A stretch of 64,000 bases of DNA, from contig CM053249.1 of the NCBI GenBank assembly GCA_028583405.1, positions 33,392,808 to 33,456,807 on the forward strand, read 5' to 3'. Shown piece by piece: positions 43,162-53,057 of this stretch. Position 1 is the stretch's first letter. Every line of letters starts with the position of its first letter. The notes below the pieces were generated by a model. It worked only from the letters and a program-made list of their open reading frames with translations, was not told the origin of the DNA and did not search any database. Source of the stretch: Pogonophryne albipinna. Lineage: Eukaryota; Chordata; Actinopteri; Perciformes; Artedidraconidae. The translations under genes were made by a program, and so were the position numbers.

Positions 43162-43769
43162 TCACTCTTTAGTGAAGAAGACTATGTTCTCGGGGATGCT
43201 CGGGCGGCCGTAGATGAAGTCGTTAAGGAACCTTTTCCATCGTGATAGTCTGCTCATCGTTGTTGGGATCAGAAGAGAGCTATGTTCAAACTCCACCTCC
43301 TCCACAGCCTCCTCCCACTCCTTGTCCTCTTCCACAGCCCCCTCCTCCTCCTCCCCCTCCTCCAACCCACATCGTAGCCTCAGCGTCCGGTTCTCCTCTC
43401 GCAGGCGGGCGATCTCCAGATCCTTCTCCTCTTTCTCCACATGGAGCTTTCTGTTGATCCTCAACAAAGTGACGATCTCCACATGGTTCTCCTTTCTCAA
43501 GATGTCCATCTCTGCTTCGTCCTTCATCTGCGTCTTGAGGAGATTTCCATATCTCAGGTTCAGGTTCTCCAAGTCATCCCTCAAGACGTTCCGATCAATC
43601 TCCATATAAACCTGTATTTCCTCACAATGTTCCTTTTGTTCTTTAAGATCCTGGTTCTCCTTTAGCAAAGCATTTATCTCTCCATCCTTTACTTCCTCAG
43701 AACGTTCTATAGATTCTGTGAGATCCTGGTCCCCTTCTAGCAAAGCGTCTATCTCTCCATCCTTTACTT
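43162..43769 (-). CDS. C-terminal segment of a coiled-coil repeat protein (gene or pseudogene)
   Basis: The minus-strand frame runs from the last 25-residue repeats (DGEINALLKENQDL type) into a unique helical region (ERNVLRDDLENLNLRY-like, LRKENHVEIVTLLRINRKL, EKDLEIARLREENRTLRLRC), an acidic run of E and D, and a distinctive tail: TTMSRLSRWKRFLNDFIYG then RPSIPENIVFFTKE and stop at 43162-43164. Heptad-like Leu spacing suggests a coiled coil. The open frame begins in the flanking hAT element, so there is no native start here, and the coding array upstream is cut by that hAT at 43770. I do not recognise the family. It could be the 3' exon of a real gene. Confidence 0.45.
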
Positions 43770-44013
43770 CAGTCTTTCTCAAAGAGTGGTCCGCGAGTAT
43801 ATTAGTAAAATGCCACATTTGAAATTCATATATATTATAAGTTTAAAGTGTTTCTCAAACTGTTAAAAAATTATTAGTATAGAGTGTATCATAGATGTAG
43901 CGTATGTACGTAGGTACGTACGTTTGTTTTACGTCTTATGTCATAAATGATCTGCGCGGTCAATTTGAGCGGTCAACTAAAAAAAATAAACAAAAGAACG
44001 GTCAACTGACAAG

Positions 44014-46604
44014 ATGGATCGATGGCTAAAGACAGGGTCAGTTAAAAGAAAATTAAATGAAAAATCTGATGCGACAGTCAAGGTGCATCGTCCTGATGCA
44101 GGTGATTCAGCAGCAACAAGTGCTTTTGTGTGCGTTACTGAGTTCCAGGAGAGTGGTTCACTGTCTAACAACCACCCGGCTGAAAGCTGTGAAACTCGGC
44201 TTGAATGCAGAAAGTCCAGCGCTAAAGTGAAGAGAAAATATCACAGCGACTACATCAAATTTGGATTTTTTTGGACTGGAGATGAAGAGGATCCCAATCC
44301 ATGTGTTTTGTGCTACGAGTCGTTGGCGAACGAGGCTATGAAACCTGCCAAGCTCAAGCGACATTTTGAAAGTAAACACAAGGATTACATTGGGAAACCT
44401 TTGGGAGTTTAAAACTTGACTTGAAAACATGACGAAGGCGCCCTCACAGTTTTTTGTACCGGGGGAAAATGCGAAGGCTACAGAAGCATCATACAGGGTA
44501 TCCCTTCTAATTGCAAAAGCAGGAAAACCTCATTCGATAGGTGAGAATTTAGTCAAACCAGCTGCCAAAGTTATGACTAACATATTGTTTGGGGAGACCG
44601 CAAGTGACGAAATTAACAGGGTCCCACTCTCTAATGACACTGTCCAGCGGCGAATAACAGCCATGGCTGAAGATGTGAAAAATCAGCTGATCACACGTTT
44701 ACGCCAAAGCCAGTTTTTCACACTGCAGCTGGACGAGTCAACTGATATCGGGAATGAGGTAAATCTGCTGTGTTTTGTAAGGTATATTCATGCTGGCGGT
44801 GTGCAGGATGAATTTATTTTTTGTCGTTCCCTGCCGACCAACACCACAGGGGAAGCCATTTTTGACTCGGTCAACAATTTCATCGTGCAGAATCATATCG
44901 ACTGGACACGATGTGTTGTATTTGCACAGATGGTGTGACTGCAATGACTGGAAAACATAAGGGACTGGCAGCGCGCATACGCACAGTTGCACCTTGAGCC
45001 ACAGCAACACACTGTTGCATTCACAGAGAACAGCTGGCTGTGAAGAAAATGCCACCATGCCTCAAATCAGTACTGGACCAGTCTGTGAAAATTGTGAATA
45101 CAATAAAAACCAAAGCACTGAACACACGTCTTTTTAAAGCTCTGTGTGAAGAAATGGGAAGTGAACACACAAAACTGCTTTTTCATACTGAAGTTCGCTG
45201 GCTGTCGCGTGGGAAAGTTCTCACCCGTCTATTTGAACTGCGCGATGAGGTGATGTTATTCTTGCATCATACTGATGAACTGTATGACAGACTGCATGAC
45301 TTCCAGTGGCTCTCACAATTGGCATACCTGGCCGATGTCTTTAGCGTTCTCAATAGGGTGACCAGATGTCCCGCTTTGCGCGGGACTGCACAGCATTTTC
45401 ACGACTTTTGGTGCGCCCCGCAATTTGAGACGATGTCCCGCATATTTCATTTTGATAGGCTAAAACGCTTTTCTAAAATCAGATTTATCCGATGGCTGTT
45501 GAGAAAGCAGGGAAGGCTATCATCACGGGGGTGTGTTTGCTGTCAATCAAACTGTAACACACGGCGGGTGCTGGTCAAGTGTTAACCAATGAGAGTAACT
45601 CACTCACACACACCCCCCCGCGGCCCCACCAAACAACAACAACGAAAGTCAGTCAATAACGCAGGCGACGCAGCAGGTTATGGAAAATGGAGGAAACTGA
45701 AACTACACCTAAGAAGAAAAGAAGATGCACATACAACAAAGACTGGGAAGACACTTACCCGTGGGTGAAGTCAGTGCAGGGCGACTCTCAGAGAGTTTTT
45801 TGCAATCTTTGCAAGAGTAATTTTTCAATTTCACATGGCGGTGAATACGACGTCAAAAGACACAGAGAATGCGATTCTCACAAGAAACGTGTAGCTCAAA
45901 AAGAGACATCCCACTCTATGGAGACATTCCTACTCAAACCAAAAAATGAAGGCCTCTCACAAAAGGTAACAGCAGCAGAAATAACCAGTGTTTCCATACA
46001 GTGCAACACTCCCATTCATACCGGTCAAATGACTGGTAACAATGCTCTGAACTTAGCGCTGCAGGGGAAAGCTGTTACTGTTTTCAATGTGCAGGACAAA
46101 ATTAAAGCTGCACGCCTCAAGATGGAATTGTGGTGTGTCCGTCTGGATCGCCAGGAGTTTGACTGTTTTCCGACGCTGGCGGATTTTCTCCTCGCTGCAG
46201 ATGAAGAGCTGGACGGCGGCACAGTTGCAGCCTTCAAGGAACATCTGCAAGGCCTTCACTTTCAGCTGGGAAGATATTTCCCAGAACTAGATGCAGGCTT
46301 TGAGTGGATCAGGAATCCATTTGGTGACAAAACACACATTGAACACGTCAGTTCCAAGCTCCCACCGAGACAAGTTGACAGCCTTGTGGAAATCGCATCT
46401 GATGGGACACTGAGGACGACTTTCAGAGAGAAAAGCTTGACAGACTTTTGGGTCCACGTCCAGCCTGAGCACCCAGAGCTGGCTGACGCTGCTCTGAAAC
46501 AGTTGATGCCGTTTCCAACCACCTACAACTGTGAAGCTGGTTTTTCTGCACTTGTTGGTCTGAAAACAAAGCAGCGTAACAGATCAATGTGGACTGTGAT
46601 ATGA
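44014..46604 (+). pseudogene. hAT transposase, SCAND3/ZBED5-like, interrupted
   Basis: Pieces in order are: MDRWLKTGSVKRKL with a BED-like zinc finger (PNPCVLCYESL … HFESKH) at 44014-44412; the catalytic-domain region with FTLQLDESTDIGNEVNLLCF at 44429-44938; KKMPPCLKSVLDQSV to HTEVRWLSRGKVLTRLFELR at 45040-45354; then, after a nested insertion, ALNLALQGKAVTVFNVQDK and the dimerisation region LMPFPTTYNCEAGFSAL up to 46604. At least four lesions separate the pieces: a frameshift and TGA near 44410, a frameshift near 44925, an in-frame TGA near 44997, and the 685-bp insertion. It moves DNA by cut-and-paste when intact; this copy cannot. Confidence 0.85.
45355..46039 (+). mobile_element. Nested element with BED-type zinc-finger ORF
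   Basis: It splits the hAT transposase between LADVFSVLN and ALNLALQGK. The left end starts agggtgaccagatgtcccgc, the common teleost gggtgaccag terminus. An ORF starting at 45687 (MEETETTPKKKRRCTYNKDW) contains VFCNLCKSNFSISHGGEYD followed by VKRHRECDSHKK, a C2H2/BED-like finger, then runs into the host transposase frame. The right terminus does not mirror the left. Flanking CAAT occurs on both sides. Confidence 0.6.
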
Positions 46605-47237
46605 GACTAAAACTCTCCAGTTTGGATCCGACATTGTTTCACTGATGTCTCAGCACAAGCAGCACCATTCCTCCCATTAGTTGGCAACAGAGACACGCAG
46701 TGTATGAGTGAGTAAACAATGCTATTTGTAAATGTAACAGTGTAAATAATTATCTTGTGTTTATTGTTAAATTCCTATTTAACTTGGGACTGCAACCATA
46801 GTTTTACTGTATTTTATTTTGAAAATCCGCAGCGGAAGTTTGTCGTACTAAATGCGGTGTATTTTGCATATCTCTCAGTAGCAAACGATCTTGCTGTCAG
46901 TAAATTGCGGCTCTGTTCGCACGGACATTAACTCCATAATAAATGTAGTCTACGTTTCATATGATGTGTCAAATCTATCAGCATTTACCGTTTAAATCGC
47001 ATATGAACAAAATGCTTGTAGAATCTGTAGTTGTTTTGTATTGTCGTTTAATGTGTGAACGAGCGATAGAGAAGATCACACAAAGTTGTCATTATTAGGC
47101 TGTAATTTTTAATATACTGTTGGAGTGGTAAAAACAGGCTTATTATTTTATTTAGGATATTTGGGGAGTTAGGTGGTCCGCGAGTGTTTTATTATTGGCT
47201 AAGTGGTCCGTGGTCTGAAAAGGTTTGAGAAACACTG

Positions 47238-50200
47238 CTTTACTTCCTCACAACGTTCTTTAGGTTCTGTGAGATCCTGGTTCTCCTTTAGCAAAGCGTC
47301 TATCCCTCCATCCTTTACTTCCTCACAACTTTCTTTAGGTTCTTTGAGATCCTGGTTCTCCTCTAGCAAAGCATCTATCTCTCCATCCTTTACTTCCTCA
47401 CAACGTTCTTTAGGTTCTTTGAGATCCTGGTTCTCCTTTACCGAAGCATTTATCTCTCCATCCTTTACTTCTTCACAACATTCTTTAGGTTCTGTGAGAT
47501 CCTGGTTCTCCTCTAGCAAAGCGTCTATCTCTCCATCCTTTACTTCCTCACAATGTTCTTCAGGTTCCTTGATTTCCTGGTTCTCCTTTAGCAAAGCATC
47601 TATCTCTACATCCTTTACTTCCTCACAAGGTTCTTTTGGTTCTGTGAGATCCTGGTTAATGTTTCAAAAAAACAGGTAACCTAATACCTTCTCTTACTGA
47701 GGATGTAGTAGACTACTAGTTTTTTCAAGGATCAGGGGAGGTTCAATCCCCACTGCAGTCATCATGTCGTTGTGTCCTTGGACAAGACACTTCACCCCAA
47801 ATTGCTCCTGATCTTTCTCTCTATCCTTTACTTCCTCACAACGTTCTTTAGGTTCTGTGAGATCCTGGTTCTCCTCTAGCAAAGCATCTATCTCTGCATC
47901 CTTTACTTTCTCACAACGTTCTTTAGGTTCTGTGAGATCCTGGTTCTCCTCTAGCAAAGCGTCTATCTCTCCATCCTTTACTTCCTCACAAGGTTCTTTA
48001 GGTTCTGTGAGTTCCTGATTCTCCTCTAGCAAAGCATCTATCTCTGCATACTTTACTTCCTCACAACATTCATTAGGTTCTGTGAGTTCCTGGTTCTCCT
48101 TTAGCGAAGCATCTATCACTCCATCCTTTACTTCCTCACAACGTTCATTAGGTTCTTTGAGATCCTGGTTCTCCTTTAGCAAAGCATCTATCTCTCCATC
48201 CTTTACTTCCTCACAAGGTTCTTTAGGTTTTGTGATATCCTGGTTCTCCTTTAGCAAAGCGTCTATCTCTCCATCCTTTACTTCCTCACAAGGTTCTTTA
48301 GGTTCTGTGAGATCCTTGTCCTCCTTTAGCAAAGCGTCTATCTCTCCATCCTTTACTTCCTCACAATGTTATTCAGGTTCCTTGATTTCCTGGTTCTCCT
48401 TTAGCAAAGCGTCTATCCCTCCATCCTTTACTTCCTCACAACTTTCTTTAGGTTCTTTGAGATCCTGGTTCTCCTCTAGCAAAGCATCTATCTCTCCATC
48501 CTTTACTTCCTCACAACGTTCTTTAGGTTCTTTGAGATCCTGGTTCTCCTTTACCGAAGCATTTATCTCTCCATCCTTTACTTCTTCACAACATTCTTTA
48601 GGTTCTGTGAGATCCTGGTTCTCCTCTAGCAAAGCGTCTATCTCTCCATCCTTTACTTCCTCACAATGTTCTTCAGGTTCCTTGATTTCCTGGTTCTCCT
48701 TTAGCAAAGCATCTATCTCTACATCCTTTACTTCCTCACAAGGTTCTTTTGGTTCTGTGAGATCCTGGTTAATGTTTCAAAAAAACAGGTAACCTAATAC
48801 CTTCTCTTACTGAGGATGTAGTAGACTACTAGTTTTTTCAAGGATCAGGGGAGGTTCAATCCCCACTGCAGTCATCATGTCGTTGTGTCCTTGGACAAGA
48901 CACTTCACCCCAAATTGCTCCTGATCTTTCTCTCTATCCTTTACTTCCTCACAACGTTCTTTAGGTTCTGTGAGATCCTGGTTCTCCTCTAGCAAAGCAT
49001 CTATCTCTGCATCCTTTACTTTCTCACAACGTTCTTTAGGTTCTGTGAGATCCTGGTTCTCCTCTAGCAAAGCGTCTATCTCTCCATCCTTACTTCCTCA
49101 CAAGGTTCTTTAGGTTCTGTGAGTTCCTGATTCTCCTCTAGCAAAGCATCTATCTCTGCATACTTTACTTCCTCACAACATTCATTAGGTTCTGTGAGTT
49201 CCTGGTTCTCCTTTAGCGAAGCATCTATCACTCCATCCTTTACTTCCTCACAACGTTCATTAGGTTCTTTGAGATCCTGGTTCTCCTTTAGCAAAGCATC
49301 TATCTCTCCATCCTTTACTTCCTCACAAGGTTCTTTAGGTTTTGTGATATCCTGGTTCTCCTTTAGCAAAGCGTCTATCTCTCCATCCTTTACTTCCTCA
49401 CAAGGTTCTTTAGGTTCTGTGAGATCCTTGTCCTCCTTTAGCAAAGCGTCTATCTCTCCATCCTTTACTTCCTCACAATGTTATTCAGGTTCCTTGATTT
49501 CCTGGTTCTCCTTTAGCAAAGCGTCTATCTCTCCATCCTTTACTTCCTCACAAGGTTATTTAGGTTCTGTGAGTTCCTGGTTCTCCTTTAGCAAAGCATC
49601 TATCTCTCCATCCTTTACTTCCTCACAACGTTCTTTCGGTTCTGTGAGTTCCTGGTTCTCCTCTAGCAAAGCATCTATCTCTCCATTCTTTACTTCCTCA
49701 CAACGTTCTTTAGTTTTGGTGATATCCTGGTTCTCCTTTAGCAAAGCATCTATCCCTCCATCCTTTACTTCCTCAGAACGTTCTTTAGGTTCTGTGAGAT
49801 CCTGATTCTCCTCTAGCAAAGCGTCTATCTCTCCATCCTTTACTTCCTCACAACGTTCTTTAGGTTCTGTGAGATCCTGGTTCTCCTCTGGCAAAGCATC
49901 TATCTCTCCATCCTTTACTTCCTCAGAATGTTCTTTAGTTTCTGTGAGATCCTGGTTCTTCTCTAGCAAAGCGTCTATCTCTCCATCCTTTACTTCCTCA
50001 CAACGTTCTTTAGGTTCTGTGAGATCCTGGTTCTCCTTTAACAAAGCATCTATCTCTCCATCATTTACTTCCTCGCAAAGGTTCTTTAGGTTCTGTGAGA
50101 TCCTGGTTCTCCTCTAGCAAAGCATCTATCTCTCCATCCTTTACTTCCTCACAACATTCTTTTGGTTCTTTGAGATCCTGGTTCTCCTCTAGCAAAGCAT

Positions 50201-51581
50201 ATATCTCTCCATCCTTTACTTCCACACAACGTTCTTTAGGTTCTTTGAGATCCTGGTTCTCCTTTAGCAAAGTGTCTATCTCTGCATCCTTTACTTCCTC
50301 ACAAGGTTCTTTAGGTTCGGTGAGATCCTGGTTCTCCTCTAGCAAAGCATCTATCTCTCCATCCTTTACTTCCTAACAAGGTTCTTTAGGTTCTGTGAAA
50401 TCCTGGTTCTCCTCTAGCAAAGCATCTATCTCTCCATCCTTTACTTCCTCACAACGTTCTTTAGGTTCTGTGAGATCCTGGTTCTCCTTTAGCAAAACGT
50501 CTATCGCTCCATCCTTTACTTCCTCACAAGGTTCTTTAGGTTCTGTGAGATCCCGGTTCTCCTCTAGCAAAGCATCTATCTCTCCATCCTTTACTTCCTC
50601 AGAAGGTTCTTTAGGTTGTGTGAGATCCTGGTTCTCCTCTAGCAAAGCATCTATCATTCTCTCCAATCATTTACTTCATCACAAGGTTCTTTAGGTTTTG
50701 TGAGATCCTGGTTCTCCTTTAGCAAAGCGTCTATCTCTCCATCCTTTACTTCCTCACAAGGTTATTTAGGTTCTGTGAGTTCCTGGTTCTCCTTTAGCAA
50801 AGCATCTATCTCTCCATCCTTTACTTCCTCACAACGTTCTTTAGGTTCTGTGAGATCCTGGTTCTCCTTTAGCAACGCGTCTATCTCTCCATCCTTTACT
50901 TCCTCACAAAGTTATTTAGGTTCTGTGAGATCCTGGTTCTCCTTTAGCAAAGCATCTATCTCTCCATCTTTTACTTCCTCACAAGGTTCTTTAGGTTGTG
51001 TGAGTTCCTGGTTCTCCTCTAGCAAAGCATCTATCTCTCCATTCTTTACTTCCTCACAACATTCTTTAGGTTTGGTGATATCCTGGTTCTCCTTTAGCAA
51101 AGCATCTATCCCTCCATCCTTTACTTCCTCAGAACGTTCTTTAGGTTGTGTGAGATCCTGGTTCTCCTCCAGCAAAGCATCTATCATTCTCTCCAATCAT
51201 TTACTTCATCACAAGGTTCTTTAGGTTTTGTGAGATCCTGGTTCTCCTTTAGCAAAGCGTCTATCTCTCCATCCTTTACTTCCTCACAAGGTTCTTTAGG
51301 TTCTGTGAGATCCTTGTCCTCCTTTAGCAAAGCGTCTATCTCTCCATCCTTTACTTCCTCACAATGTTATTCAGGTTCCTTGATTTCCTGGTTCTCCTTT
51401 AGCAAAGCGTCTATCTCTCCATCCTTTACTTCCTCACAAGGTTATTTAGGTTCTGTGAGTTCCTGGTTCTCCTTTAGCAAAGCATCTATCTCTCCATCCT
51501 TTACTTCCTCACAACGTTCTTTAGGTTCTGTGAGATCCTGGTTCTCCTTTAGCAACGCGTCTATCTCTCCATCCTTTACTT
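47238..51581 (-). repeat. 75-bp coding-type tandem repeat array, segment A
   Basis: Tandem 75-bp units, each a 25-residue repeat on the minus strand with core DGEIDALLEENQDL and a TEPKE linker. There are roughly 55 units here. Frames of 90-200 residues alternate with stops (for example CEE changed to C-stop where + strand cctcac is cctaac at 50375) and single-base indels (50076, 49088). A block of about 1.11 kb is duplicated in tandem (47.2-48.36 kb and 48.36-49.47 kb). Two non-repeat inserts of about 165 bp (47658-47825 and 48771-48938) interrupt it. The plus-strand frames (SSKASISPSFTSS type) are shadows. Confidence 0.9.
47658..47825 (+). repeat. Interspersed repeat fragment inside array (duplicate at 48771-48938)
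   Basis: Non-unit DNA containing ggttcaatccccactgcag and gtcgttgtgtccttggacaa, a motif familiar from teleost SINE-like repeats. It is present twice, about 1113 bp apart, because the surrounding block of the array was duplicated after insertion. Confidence 0.6.
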
Positions 51582-53057
51582 CAGGGCTATTCAACTTCAT
51601 TAGCAAGTGGGCCAAATAGGAAAATCACAGGGGGTTTGTGGGCCACACAATACTTTGTCAATGAATCACTACAAATAACTCTTGCTTACAGTAGTGTTAA
51701 TAGGTACTAATACATTAAATGAACTAGTCAAGTGCATCCCTTTTTTTTTACTTTAATTGTATCAACATAAATCATTACAGAAAGCAACCAGTCCATAAAA
51801 AGTAGGAAAGCTTCGGTTACAAGGCTTGACACAAAAGTGCAAAATGTTGCATCTTTAAAACTAAGGAGACATGAGGTTTTTTCCCCCAACAGTTCCATGT
51901 CCACTAATGTACAAAACAAGATGAATATAATAAAACAGTATTCATCACATTAACAGTAAGTAGCCCTGTGTATAATATCCTCAACACTTCCAAGCATACA
52001 TAAGGTGCATTGAAGACAACACAAGTCCATAAAATGTAATACTAAATGCAAATAGAACATAGTAAAACAATAGCCATCAGACTCACAATAACATTCATAT
52101 CTTGGATTTTTTTTTACAATTTTCGAAACAGTAAGTAGGCTTGTTTGAATGACCATAAAATGAATGACCATAAAAACAGATCTGCATACATACCATGAAT
52201 CAGACTTCTGTCATGTTTAGCCTGTTTGAGTCAGTGAGAGAAATTACACTGCCTTGATTTAGCTATTTCAGCATAGTTTGGCTCATAAGTGGTAAGAGCA
52301 ATCCTGAGACACTCATGCAACTTCTCATTGGTCATGGAGCAACGTGCCCTTGTTTTGATTGCATTCATAGGAGAAAAGCTAGACTCACAAGTATAGGTAG
52401 ATCCAAACATTGTCAGTATAAGCAAGGCCACCTTCCTCATTGTTGGCCACTTGACTCCGTTCCAATGATGCTAGCAGTCCCTGTACTTTCCTTCTCCGTT
52501 CCTCTGAGCCCACGGGAAAACTGGCAGAAAACGAGTCGTGATTTGAGTTGTAGTGTCGCTTTACGTTGTATTCTTTCATCACGGATATACTTTCGTTGCA
52601 CAATAAACACACCGGTTTATTACTTGTTGCGGCTGGCAAACTAAATACATATTTGTCCGTCCATTCATTCTGGAATTGGCGATTTTCCGAATCAACTTTA
52701 CGTTTCTTGGGCTTGGAGAGAGACATCTTGAAGCTGTTGTTAACTAAAGTACTTTCTCTGTGGCCCGCGAACCTAGTGTGTAACGTGAGTTTGACTGAGC
52801 CAATGACAAGTGCGGACACAGTGCGTTTTTTTTTTTAATGAGCAGAGCGCGGCAGGCAAAATAATGGATTCAAAATAATTCAAATGAATGGAAAAACCAG
52901 CGTTTTCGCCGCATCGTCGGATTTAGTGTGATCAGACATTAGTTTTATTTATGCTATTACACATATGCCATTTTGATTTGTAGGCAACCTCTTGTGGGCC
53001 AGAAAAAAGTTCTGAAGGGCCTGATTCGGCCCGTGGGCCGCTAGTTGAATAGGCCTG
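51582..53057 (-). mobile_element. hAT transposon (GTF2IRD2-like), internally deleted
   Basis: TIRs are cagggctattcaact and agttgaataggcctg. The flanking 8-bp duplication CTTTACTT is perfect (51574-51581 and 53058-53065). It carries minus-strand transposase pieces and hAT-style ends with gtgggcc motifs. It is unrelated in sequence to the 43770-47237 element, yet sits in the same octamer of the 75-bp unit. Confidence 0.92.
52231..52819 (-). pseudogene. hAT transposase, N- and C-terminal ends only
   Basis: The N-terminal part (MSLSKPKKRKVDSENRQF) has a zinc-finger pattern PVCLLCNESISVMKEYNVK followed by RHYNSNH. The C-terminal dimerisation part, at 52231-52440, reads FGSTYTCESSFSPMNAIKT then RARCSMTNEKLHECLRIAL. 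They are joined near 52440 with a frame change, so the catalytic middle is deleted. It resembles the hAT-derived GTF2IRD2/EPM2AIP1 type. Confidence 0.8.

Larger units (their letters stand above)
43770..47237 (+). mobile_element. hAT transposon (SCAND3/ZBED5-like), inserted in the coiled-coil array
   Basis: TIRs are cagtctttctcaaag… and …tttgagaaacactg. The flanking 8-bp duplication CTTTACTT is perfect (43762-43769 and 47238-47245). Both subterminal regions carry gtggtccgcgag/ggtccgtgg motifs shared with the short element at 13057-13376. Its transposase gene is broken, and a second element is nested in it (45355-46039). Confidence 0.9.

Noticed and set aside
47735..47800. tRNA gene
   Set aside because: The ggttcaatcccc box resembles a tRNA B box, but no A box, acceptor stem or cloverleaf could be assembled; more likely a SINE-like remnant.
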